Source: Anniella stebbinsi (Eukaryota > Chordata > Lepidosauria > Squamata > Anniellidae). Taken from it: a DNA stretch of 64,000 nt. The notes under the pieces are model-generated. The model was not told the origin of the DNA. It did not search any database and saw only the letters and a program-made list of their open reading frames with translations. Position 1 is the stretch's first letter, and each line of letters begins with the position of its first letter. Below, piece after piece: positions 31,600 to 40,963 of the stretch. The translations under genes and the position numbers were made by a program. The stretch lies in assembly GCA_029215795.1 (NCBI GenBank), contig JARDYH010000001.1, forward strand, positions 401,859,154 through 401,923,153, read 5' to 3'.

Positions 31600-32080
31600 G
31601 ATGTAAGAGTAGTGATGTGTCTGGTTCAAGCTGGTTCAGATTCTGTGCTAGGCAAGTGCAAGAGCAAATCCAATAGGCAAGTCTAGTATGCAAAGAAATG
31701 GTCAAGGACAGACTTTTCTGTCCAGTAGGGGATCAAGCTAAGGCAGGAGCAGTCAAGTTAAAAGCAAAGCACAGTAATACCAGGCAAATAGCTGGTTTCC
31801 CAGAAGAGAGGTCTGAGCCAAGGTCAAAACAGAGATACAATATGTAGTCCAAGAAGCAGAGTCAAGCAGGAGTCCATTGGTTGGTAGCATGGAGGTTCAA
31901 TCACAAGGCCAAGGTTACAAGGCGCTGGACCTCTTATTCCACCCTGAAACTGAAGGTTTATATAACCAGAGCTGCCTTAGCCCCACCCAAGGCTTAGTTG
32001 CACTGGGTGGATTGGACCTGAAGTCGAAAGGAGGATGAACTCTACATGTATAACAGGAAACAGGAAACATGTTTTTGTTA
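31600..32080 (+). other. Possible unclassified repeat
   Basis: Purine-rich, GCAAG/CAAG-rich sequence ending in a GC-richer block with GGTTTATATAACCAGAGC. The layout suggests part of a retroelement, but I recognise no ends or target duplication. Confidence 0.2.
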
Positions 32081-32084
32081 GAGC

Positions 32085-32195
32085 ATGGTAGTCAGACTGG
32101 GGAGGCCCAGGTTCAAATCCTCACTAAATCCTGAAGCTTGCTGGGTATAATTGGATAGAGGAGATGGCCCTTTATGGCAGCTGAGGCACCTTAAA
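32085..32195 (+). mobile_element. Diverged tRNA-derived SINE fragment
   Basis: GTAGTCAGACTGGGGAGGCC and the B-box-like GGTTCAAATCCTCACT, then GCTTGCTGGGTATAATTGG, resemble the second SINE family in a decayed state. Confidence 0.45.
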
Positions 32196-32910
32196 GGAAG
32201 GGAGGGAGAAGCATGTAATTTTTATTTTAGAAAAGCAATACCTCTACAGAGACTAAGCAGGAAGTCACAAAGAAGTGAGCAAGCTTTTGAGTTCAGCACT
32301 TCAAAGTTTGTGTTCCCCCTTGTTACATTTTGGTTGATACTAATTATTTATTACTCTGCTGTTACCTTTGGATTCACCCCCCCCCCCAATGAATCGAGAG
32401 GGCTACCTGCCTGCAGTTTAACTGTCCAGTATCTACAATTTTCAGGCAGATTCTCAAGCATTGTAACCACTTGTCAGTAATGTCTCACAAGACTCTTATA
32501 CGGGGCTTTGATGAAATCCTTCAAGAAGAAAATCCTTTAAGTACTGCCTTTCCCAAAATACAAGCCTGCCGAGACTCAAAACTTGATGCGGAGACTCAAC
32601 ACTTGATGCCTTCCCTGGGGGGGGGGGGGAGTGGAGAAATGCATGTATTGTATTTCTGCAATTTCCTTGATGTTTTTCCCATTAATTCTGGTAAAGCTAC
32701 TGTACTAGCTCAACAGGACTTTCGCAAAATACTGTAATCCCTTTTAAAAAAAGGAATTGATATCTGCACATTGCAAATGCTAAGCCAGTCTTTTCAAGGA
32801 GGATTCAGACTTGCGGGGAAAGTGAAATGGAAGGATAGATCTCTCTCCTAGGAGGGCCCCCAGTTGAGGGCAATTGCTGAGGTCGCCCTCAAACCTGGAG
32901 GTGGCTTTGA

Positions 32911-33404
32911 CAAGGGCCATATCTACACCATGCAGTTATCCCGGGGTCATCTCTAGGTCATCCCTGTGTATCTAAATGACGCACAGGGATGGCCAGAGAC
33001 TTTCCCTGGGATAACTGCAACTGCGGATGTCCTGGTTTTTCCACAGTGCCGGTACAACCCCAAGGACTGCAGCTGGTGCGGTGTGGGCTCCCGAGTCCTC
33101 AAATGGGCATGGAGCTGCATGGGGTGGCTCTATGCCCATTGTGGTGGGGGGCAGCAATTTCACCATCTTTGGGTTGGATGTGGAGTTTGGCAGGGGTTTT
33201 TTTGAAACTTACTTTTTTGCTGGATCGGTGCAGCTGCTCCTCTTAAAAAAAAAAAAAAAAAGTAATGGTGTCCACCATGTCCCTCTTCCCTTCCGGGTTG
33301 TCGCATGGCTGTATAGAAACTGTGGGAGGATCGCTGAAGTAGGTAAGTCCACAATCCTCCTCCCCCCCCCTTCCACTAGGCCCTTAGATGTAGATGAGCC
33401 CAAG
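32911..33404 (+). mobile_element. 494-bp GC-rich element with CTACACCA ends, copy 1
   Basis: The left end CAAGGGCCATATCTACACC matches an inverted right end (GATGTAGATGAGCCCAAGG). Inside are an inverted CATCCCTGTGTATCTAAATG / ACGCACAGGGATGGCC and GGGCATGGAGCTGCATGGGG. The same landmarks occur in inverse order at 54401-54889, which is almost the same length (489 bp). Non-autonomous; superfamily not certain. Confidence 0.65.
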
Positions 33405-34160
33405 GTATGACACAGCCATTATACCTTTTGAAGAGGAGGAGTGAAGACTGGGTGACGTTTTCTTGGGAGTGGTTGGACTTCCTGCTAGTTACAAGAGTAC
33501 TGCAATAGTTTGATCAGTCTCTGGTTAAATCTCACTGAAAATGATAATGGCTGTAAAAAGAACAGGCAATGAATACGCTTTGGTAATGTCGCCAAGGTGT
33601 TTTTAAAAGATGCAGTAAAATCAGAACTGCATCACCCCTTCTGCCCCTTTCCCCCCCCCCCACTGCTTTTATTGTTTTGCACTGTGATAACTCTGGCCTC
33701 TGTATAATCGCAAACAATGAAGAGAATTGGGTAACCTGTAGCCCAGCTGCTTCTGAGCACGTTCTGATGAAGACCAGATTTTTCTCTGCTTTGCCTTTTA
33801 ATTCTGTGTTCTCCTAGCCAGCAGTTGGTATTTGCACCACTGAAAACCGAGAGACCTTCTGCACTGCTTTGAAGATGTGGGGAATGATTCTGAGAAAACT
33901 AAATACAGTGAAAGAATGTGTGTTTGTGTGTGTTTGTGTATGTGTGTGTGTTTGTAGAAGCCTGACGGGCACTAGGGATGCCAGAAAATCTACACCAGAT
34001 TCAAATAAGTCCAGATTTCTATGGATCTGAGCTGTAGCTTCCACTGCCTTTTTCTAAGTGACATGGATTCTGTGTACTTTTAGACTTTTTTTTTTTTAAA
34101 GAAAAAAAGAAGTTTGGGGAGGATTTGTATACATTTTCACTTACGCTAATATGTATTACT
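33405..34160. other. Intron, no recognisable feature except an impure (GT)n
   Basis: Interrupted GT-rich tract at about 33917-33955. Nothing else could be supported. Confidence 0.4.
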
Positions 34161-34164
34161 GTAA

Positions 34165-34712
34165 TGTTTAGCCTGGAGAAGAGAAGTGGAGACATGATAG
34201 CACTCTTCAAATACTGGAAAGGTTGTCACACAGAGGAGGGCCAGGATCTCTTCTCGATCAACCCAGAGTGCAGGAGGCGGAATAATGGGCTCACGTTACA
34301 GTAAGCCAGATTCTGGCTGGACATCAGGAAAAACGTCCTGACTGTTAGAGCAATACGACAATGGAACCCATGACCTAGGGAGGTGGTGGGCTCCCCCACA
34401 CTAGAGGCCTTCAAGAGGCAGATGTTGGGCATGCTTTAGGATGTATTCCTGCATTGATCAGGGGATTGGACTCGATGGCTTTATAGGCCCCTTCCAACTG
34501 ACCTATTCTATGAGCGTCATCACACGGGAGTTTTAATGCACATCTGCTGCGACTTTGATCCACTTTTTCAGCGCTGGACTGGCAGGACGTCGTCCCTGTT
34601 GTGCTGTTCTCTCGCCCTGAGCAAGTCCAGCCCTGAAAAAGTGGATCAAAGTCATGGTAAATGTGCATTTAACCTCCCGTGTGATGACGCTCTATGATTC
34701 TATGATGATGTT
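34165..34712 (+). mobile_element. CR1 LINE 3' end, split by a 177-bp element
   Basis: GCCTGGAGAAGAGAAGTGG, GATAGCACTCTTCAAATAC and CAGGATCTCTTCTCGATC, then CATCAGGAAAAACGTCC and GACTCGATGGCTTTATAGG lead to the CR1 tail. The last TCTATGA units of the tail lie beyond the nested insertion at 34514-34690. Confidence 0.9.
34514..34690. mobile_element. 177-bp palindromic element (GCGTCATCACACGGGAG)
   Basis: Ends GCGTCATCACACGGGAG and CTCCCGTGTGATGACGC are inverted, and GATCCACTTTTTCAGCGCTG faces CCAGCCCTGAAAAAGTGGATC-like sequence inside. TCTATGA at 34507-34513 and 34691-34697 is the apparent target duplication (7 bp). The CR1 tail itself repeats ATTCTATG, so its exact length is ambiguous. Confidence 0.8.
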
Positions 34713-34942
34713 ACTCTTTGTGCCAATGTTCAAAGTTCCACATTCAATGGTGCACTGTAGTGAATAAAATATCTCTCTGTGCAATTCTGCTGAGTTTTGA
34801 AGCTGAGGGCTTCAAAAATTTCTGAGTAGCTGATCTGCCTGTGGAACTCCACGGGACACTAGAAAGCACTCTGTAATAATCTCCACAGAAAATCAGAGAT
34901 TTGGCGGGGGGTGCGAATGAGTGAACCCAAAGGCAGAAGTAG
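34713..34942. other. Intron, no recognisable feature
   Basis: Nothing could be supported. Confidence 0.4.
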
Positions 34943-35358
34943 GGATGTACAAATCAGTTAAACTTGAACCTGCTGAAGTCCTCAAAATTCCACCTCGAAG
35001 CTCATTCTGACTTCAGTCCATATCAGATGGAGAGATTTGCTTTTTTTCTTTTCTCGTGAAATTCTGTGTGTAGGTATTGTATGCATTTTTTCCCAAATGT
35101 ACACATCAATTGTGCACCACTTTGAAACGTCCGCATTCTTCTCCCATTGATTGAAGTGGATATGTGTACATTTTTCAACTGGATGCATGCTGTTGAAGTC
35201 ATTCGTTGTTGTTTTGGTTCTGCAATTCATATTGCAAGCTCGGAAAAGTATGTTCTTCGACCTCAGATTGCATACAAATCTGTGTTCAGTCTTGAAGGTG
35301 TGAACTGAGTAAAAGCCCAATCAAAGATTAACTGAAACAAATTTCTTATACATACCTA
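34943..35358. mobile_element. AT-rich hAT-like element (TAGGGATGTACA...)
   Basis: Begins TAGGGATGTACAAATCAG and ends CTTATACATACCTA, imperfectly inverted TAGGG-type ends. The interior is AT-rich with repeated words such as TGCATTTTTTCCC. No convincing target duplication is left, so it is probably old. Similar interiors occur near 26.6, 42.4, 47.5, 59.2 and 63.3 kb. Confidence 0.45.
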
Positions 35359-35547
35359 GTGATGTTCGACTCCCCCACCCCTCTGGTTGGCTTCCTCTAG
35401 CTAAGCCAAGGGCCCAGCTAAGAGATTTTGCTGCTTGAAGCAAAGAATGTGTCACATCCTCTTCCAGTTGAAGCTTATTTCAGCACTTGTGATGGGGACA
35501 ACATTTTCCTGAGGGTAGCAGGCTACTTTGGGGTACATGGAGGAGGC

Positions 35548-36120
35548 TGTCATGACTAGGCCTGTCTCCCTTAGGCTGGGGGAAGGAGTTTCTGGTGATC
35601 ATTCAGAATCAGATTTTGAAGCAGAAGAGACAGAGCCACAAAAGTACCTGCCTACATAGGAAGTGGCAGAGGTCATTCTCATGGGCTCCTCACCAGCTGG
35701 GGATGAACCTATGGCAGACCTTTTCACTGAAAACATTAACAACACACAGTCTGTGGGAAATCAGCATTCTTCAGAAGGGGAGGGCACTTCAAAGCTAGCT
35801 GATCCTATAGTTCGCCATAGACTTAAATGGGCAGAGCTAAAGGAAGGCGAGAGAAGGTCAGCCCAGCTAGTTTCTCACCAAAGGCTTCTTCAGAACCAGC
35901 CTCCTTAAAATTAAAGCATTCTGGGAAAAGGCTTTCCCTTTTTCTTGAAAGGACAATTGCCTTGCTTAGTTCGTATAGTTTTGCCTAGAGGAAAGTTCCT
36001 AGAAGTTAGACTCTCTTCAGGTGGGAAGAGATGTTTATTGCCCGAATAAAGCTTTGTGGATTACGTGGCTAACCTCTTTATTGTTTCCCAAAAAGGTGGG
36101 AGGTTTTGGGAAACATGACA
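35548..36120 (+). mobile_element. Solo LTR, 573 bp
   Basis: Starts TGTCATGACTAGGCCTG and ends GGGAAACATGACA, so the termini are TGTCATG...CATGACA. It is flanked by GAGGC at 35543-35547 and 36121-36125, a perfect 5-bp target duplication. An AATAAA signal lies at 36045-36050, about 70 bases before the end. There is no internal region or primer-binding site, as expected for LTR-LTR recombination. It is gypsy-type or endogenous-retrovirus-type; the 5-bp duplication does not decide. The host exon starts 193 bases after the LTR. Confidence 0.8.
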
Positions 36121-36289
36121 GAGGCCACGTGACTGAGTCATCTCAACCATTCTGTTCCCTTCAGCATCTGCCACTGGAGGTAACCTGCTCACTTTGGCTG
36201 AAGATAGAGCTGGCCCTACCCAAATCTGTCTTTGAGAGGACTCTGTACTAGAGCATTCATATTTATGGCCCATCGGATCCATAGGCATG

Positions 36290-36312
36290 ACATGATATTT
36301 TCTCTTTTTTAG
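36290..36312 (+). promoter_or_regulatory. THSD4: Splice acceptor of the THSD4-like exon
   Basis: A strong pyrimidine tract TTTTCTCTTTTTTAG ends at 36312, with CATGACATG just upstream as a possible branch region. It defines the exon start at 36313 in phase 1. Confidence 0.8.
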
Positions 36313-36449
36313 TGAAGGGCAATCAGAAATGTGAACTGAACTGTCGAGCTGTAGGCTACCGATTCTACGTGAAGCAAGCAGAGAAGGTCATCGATGGGAC
36401 ACCATGTGACCAAAACGGGACCTCCGTCTGTGTAACGGGGCAGTGTAAG
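36313..36449 (+). CDS. THSD4: THSD4-like exon (ADAMTSL cysteine-rich module)
   Basis: Seen: a 137-bp open exon bounded by AG (36311-36312) and GTAAGA (36450). It enters with two bases of a split codon and leaves after a complete codon (phase 1 in, phase 0 out), encoding 45 residues. The peptide has KCELNC, then GYRFYVKQAEKVIDGTPC, then CDQNGTSVCVTGQCK, with five cysteines spaced as in the cysteine-rich domain that precedes the spacer of ADAMTS and ADAMTSL proteins. Known: in this family the block 'VxDGTPC...CVxGxC' is conserved, and the tyrosine-rich GYRFYVxQAEKV version is closest, from memory, to THSD4 (ADAMTSL6), then ADAMTSL4. THSD4 is a secreted, non-catalytic matrix protein that promotes fibrillin-1 microfibril assembly. 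An NGT site offers N-glycosylation. There is no stop or frameshift, so it looks functional. Adjacent exons were not found. Paralogue choice is inference. Confidence 0.7.
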
Positions 36450-36458
36450 GTAAGAGTG
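36450..36458 (+). promoter_or_regulatory. THSD4: Splice donor of the THSD4-like exon
   Basis: AAG followed by GTAAGAGTG matches the U1 consensus well and closes the exon at 36449. Confidence 0.8.
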
Positions 36459-38241
36459 ATGCCAACCTAAAAAAAAAAGAAAGAAAAAGTGGTTTTCCTT
36501 ATATGTGACTTTGATATATGTCTAAAAATGCAGGGTGGGGGAGGCTTTGCCCTGTGGAAGGACTTCTCTTGAGTCAGGCACAGCCCTTTTCTTTAGGACT
36601 TGCTTTCTTGTCTTGTTGCCTTGCCTGTCCACATCTGGACAATATCACACATGTTCTTGGGCTTTATTTTTAGCTTTTCAAAGGACGATTAGAAGCTTTG
36701 AATTTTCTTTGTAGATGATAGATAGGTTTGGAGTCCCTATTATTTATTAAGTGATCCCTTGATCTAAAGCGGAAGGCCAGAACACTGGGGCTGTTTTGAG
36801 CCAAACAGAACATGGGTGGCTGGTTAAAGCCAGAGGCAAAATCTGTGTTTCTTCCTCTCTGCCTTGCGTCTAAGGTGCAACTGTTGTGTGAACAGCCCGT
36901 TGGGCTTTCTGATAAGACCATGAAGTCAACTGTGCCTGTTTATAACTTGACTGTAGTTGACAGTCTCGCTCTGTTTATAACTCTTGTGCCAATGATCAAC
37001 ATTCTTCCTAGGGCTAAGATAAGACAAGTGTATGGAAAGGCTCATATCTCAGGGTGTATCTATGTTACAAACGTGTCATTGGTTTTATACTAATTTTGCT
37101 GTCATGGCTTCCCCCAGAGAAGCCCAAGGAAGGAATTAACCAAAGTCAAGAAAAAGAGGGAGGGCATGAAATTCCAACGGGGCACAAAAACAAAGTTTTC
37201 ATGTCTCTCCCGCCTGCGTCTTTTCTCCGCAAAAGAAAATCTCAGGGATTTTAATTTAGTGAGGGCCCTGTTTCTTCGGGAAATGGCATAAAACAAGTCA
37301 CGTGCAGGCCCTGTTGTGCAGAACTGAATCACTTCTAGACAGAATCCCATCAAAATTGCAAAATCGGGGTGTTGAACATGAAAGGGGCTGCCATATTAGC
37401 ATGGAAAGGTTTTTTCCAGTTGCCTGGCTTAACTTGTACTTCTACCCAAAAACTTTTGTGTGTGTTCATTTTTAAAATGGCATACAATTAATCTGTACTT
37501 CTTAGCATTTGGAACATCAGTTCAACATCTGTTTTAGTGGTGAAATGAATGTGCCTCCCCGAGCTCTCTGTTGTGTGAGTTTTTAATGTCAATGATTCCC
37601 TGAATACTTTGCTGAATATTCTCCAAATACTTGGCTTTCTATGATCCCCTGATTTCAACAGTTGATCTTACATGTCAGTATTGGATAGTGGGGAGGCAAT
37701 GGCATGTAGCCACTATATGATATTTGGCATTTAACTGCATTTTGTATCTAATAGCATTTGATAGATGGCATGTAATGTATTTAATCTTTGACAGTTTTTA
37801 ACAACTGGTGTATTTTCGTATTCGATGCGAAAACAATCTATTATGAATGTTTTTTATTCTCCCCTCCCTACAAGGAATTGTATATATGGTCTCTCCCCTT
37901 CCAGTGTGCATTAAATTAGGCTGGAAAATGATTGCTTTAACGTTTCCCAATGAACATCATGTATCTCCCCAATCTGAGTCCAACACTAAATTGACATGGC
38001 TATTGTACACCAGATTACAGAGGAAGTGAATATTTCCAATTAATATATACAATATCATACATATCAGTCCATTCCAATGCATCTATATCATAACAAACAT
38101 ATCAGTCCAATGGAACTTCTATAGAACACTCTTCTAAATACATAACAAACTATGAAAACTGATATCATAAGAACATTCATCTGGAGAAAGCCTCAATATT
38201 GAATGTAGAAATTCTGGTTTTTTCCAACTCACTCTTTCCCC
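36459..38241. other. Intron, no recognisable repeat
   Basis: About 1.8 kb after the exon. Near 36890 a short TTGTGTGAACAGCCCGTTGG stretch resembles an end of a small DNA element also seen at 45241. The next exon of the family would begin with the GCD/CGVCGG block. I did not find it here. Confidence 0.45.
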
Positions 38242-38565
38242 AGAAAGGTTGTCACATTGAGAAGGGCCAGGATCTCTTAATCATCCCAGAGTGCAGGACA
38301 CAGAATAATGGGCTCAAGTGACAGGAAGCCAGATTCCGCCTGGACATCAGGAAAAACGTCCTGACTGTTAGAGCAGTATGACAATGGAACCAATGACCTA
38401 GGGAGGTGGCGGGCTCTCCCACATTAGAGGCTTTCAAGAGGCAGCTGGCCAGCCATCTGTCAGGGATGCTTTAAGGTGGATTCCTGCATTGAGCAGGGGG
38501 TTGTACTCCATGGCCCCATAGGCCCCTTCCAACTCTACTATTCTATGATTCTATGACATATATAT
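38242..38565 (+). mobile_element. CR1 LINE 3' end
   Basis: GAAAGGTTGTCACATTGAG, CCGCCTGGACATCAGG and GATGCTTTAAGGTGGATTCC, then CATTGAGCAGGGGGTTG and the tail ATTCTATGATTCTATGAC. 5'-truncated. Confidence 0.9.
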
Positions 38566-38577
38566 TTAAAGACGATG

Positions 38578-38604
38578 ACCCCGTTCAGAAGACACCTTAA
38601 ACTA
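38578..38604. mobile_element. Left end of a CAGAAGACACCTTAAAC element
   Basis: GACCCCGTTCAGAAGACACC then TTAAAC matches the left end of the element at 12035-12212, then breaks off exactly where a TAGGG-ended element begins. Confidence 0.7.
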
Positions 38605-39029
38605 GGGCTGTTTATCATATTGTTAAATGTACGATAACGATATGATAAGGTCGTTATCATGCATGTGTTTAACGATGATGATACGATAGAAAAACCTACG
38701 ATAATAATCGGAGACGATAATTTTCGGTCGATTTTATCGTTTTATCGGACTGCCATATAAATATACCTATATCATCTGTATTTTAAAAGTTAGAGGTTTG
38801 AAACTTGGTCACAGTGCTTATGGGGTATGCCTAAGTATGTGTATGAAATTTGAGATCGATCCCTCCAAACCTCGATTTTATATGAATTTTTTAAAGATAG
38901 TTTCTGTTCTGACAGGTCTGAATGAATGCACGTAGCGAGCTGTCATTCTGATCTGTCAGAACTGAAACAATCTTCAATAAATTCATATAAAATCGAGGGT
39001 TGGAGGGATCGATCTCAAATTTGGCACAT
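38605..39029. mobile_element. Palindromic TAGGGCTG element, truncated by a LINE
   Basis: Begins TAGGGCTGTTTATCATATTG with many CGATA words. Inside, GAGATCGATCCCTCCAAACC (about 38852) is inverted as GTTGGAGGGATCGATCTC (about 38998), and TTCTGTTCTGACAG as CTGTCAGAACTGAAAC. The right end is missing where the LINE begins. TAGGG end suggests hAT, but no target duplication can be shown. Confidence 0.55.
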
Positions 39030-40610
39030 ATGTGTAGCACATGTTGCATTTTCCAACATGTTTAAAAGAGGCAGTAGTATGGCCGCTTCTAAAAAAGCCC
39101 TCCCTGGACCCCCTGGACTTTAATAACTATAGGCCAGTATCAAATCTTCCATTTTTGGGCAAGTTGATTGAGAGGGCAGTTGCCTTCCAACTCCAGGCAG
39201 TTTTGGATGATACAGATTTTCTAGACCCATTTCAAACTGGCTTCAGGGCAGGATACGGCGTTGAGACTGCTATGGTCGCCTTAGTGGATGATCTACGCCT
39301 GAGTATTGACAGGGGGAGTATGTCCCTGTTGGTACTCCTGGACCTCTCAGCGACATTTGATACCATCGACCATGGTATCCTTCTGGAACGCCTGAGGGGA
39401 TTGGGAATCGGGGGCACTGTGCTTCAGTGGTTCCGGTCCTATCTCTCAGGAAGGTTTCAGATGGTGATGCTTGGGGTTAGCTGCTCTTCAAAGAAGGAGT
39501 TGCTATGTGGTGTACCACAAGGTGCCATCCTTTCCCCAATGCTGTTTAACATTTATATGAAACCGCTGGGAGAAATCATCCAGAGGCATGGGGCGGGGTG
39601 CTATCAGTACGCTGATGACACCTAAATATATTTCTCTATGCCTTCGACAACATCGTCAGCTAAGGATAGTGTGTCTCCTCTGAATGACTGATTGGAGTCG
39701 GTAATGGGCTGGATGAGGAAAAACAAACTGAAGCTGAATCCAGACAAGACGGAGGTTCTTGCTGTCAAAGGCCAAAACCTGGGTTTGGAGGTGTGCCAAC
39801 CAGTTCTGGATGGGGTTACACCCCCCCTGAAAGACTGTGTTCACAGCTTGGGGGTACTCCTGGATCCATCACTCCAAATGACAGCCCAGATAGATGCGAC
39901 GGCCAGGAGTGCCTACTATCAGCTTCGGCTGATATACCAGCTGCGCCCCTTCCTAGAGTTGGAAGACCTAAAGATGGTAGTGCACACACTGGTAACTTCA
40001 AGGCTTGACTTCTGGAATGTGCTGTACATAGGGCTACCTCTGTGCCTAGTCTGGAAACTTCAACTAGTTCAAAATATGGCAGCCAGGTCGGTCACCAATA
40101 CACCAAGGGGTGACCACATAACACCAATCTTAAAATCACTCCACTGGCTGCCAATTAGTTTCCAGGCGAAGTATAAAGTGTTGGTCATTACCTTTAAAGC
40201 CGTACATGCTTTGAGTCCAGGTTACCTGTGGGATTGCCTTCTCCCATACAATCCGCCCCGTACACTCAGGTCCTCTGGGAAGAATTTACTCCAATCAGCC
40301 AGAACTAGGCTGACGAGTGTTACCCAGAGGACCTTCTCTTCTGCTGCTCTCAGACTGTGGAATGGCCTGCCAGAGGAGATTCGACAAATTAGCAGACTTC
40401 TGGAATTTAAGAGAGCCTTGAAGACTGCTCTCTTCCAGCAGGCCTATCCAGTTGAATTTTAAGATGTTTTTAATAATGTATTTGTTTTTATTTGTTTTAA
40501 TGTTTTATCTATTTTATGATTCTTGTATTTATATTTATTGTTGTTCCCTGCCTTGATCTGGATGGAGAGGCGGGTTAGAAATAAAATAAAATAAAATAAA
40601 AAAATAAATA
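39030..40610 (+). mobile_element. L2-clade LINE, 5'-truncated, reverse transcriptase to 3' tail
   Basis: Contains the reverse transcriptase and post-RT region in one frame, followed by a T-rich 3' untranslated region (CCTTGATCTGGATGGAGAGG) and (TAAAA)n at about 40580-40610. It is the longest LINE in the window. L2 clade is inferred from the post-RT block (HITPILKSLHWLPI-type) and the microsatellite-like tail. The upstream endonuclease domain is absent. Confidence 0.85.
39041..40462 (+). pseudogene. LINE reverse transcriptase remnant with two in-frame stops
   Basis: One reading frame runs from about 39041 to 40462, broken by TAA at 39623 and TGA near 39689. The first part (194 residues) shows the fingers block NNYRPVSNLPFLGKLIER, the first catalytic aspartate in LLDLSATFDTIDH (about residues 99-111), the primer-grip-side block CGVPQGAILSPMLFN, and the catalytic YADD (about 190-193) directly before the first stop. 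The second part (256 residues after the second stop) is the thumb and C-terminal region: NKLKLNPDKTEVL, TLVTSRLDFWNVLY, HITPILKSLHWLPI and LWNGLPEEIR. Frame and catalytic residues are preserved, but the stops remove function. 5' portion lost. Confidence 0.85.
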
Positions 40611-40909
40611 ACTCCAAAGATTCAAGGTTCTTTGGCAGGGTAGTGACGGAATGGGTGGTACCCAATCCAGCTAACATGTTACCTGTCCTAGGGACCATAG
40701 ATGTGACTGACCAAGAACTGCAGCTCCTGAGGGCCTGGATATTCTCAGCAGAGAGATTAAACTTTCTGTCTTTGAACAAATGCTGGTTGGCCATGCAGGA
40801 AATAGCTTCTGAATAGAGTTGCAAGTTGCAAGGAGAAGCCAACAGGATAACTATGCTGTTAAGTGATGTCCAAATGTTTTCCCGTGGGGATAGTAACTCC
40901 ATACCACCC

Positions 40910-40963
<54 letters not shown>

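Noticed and set aside
35663..35908. 81-codon acidic open frame upstream of the exon
   Set aside because: Lies wholly inside the solo LTR. No evidence of coding function.
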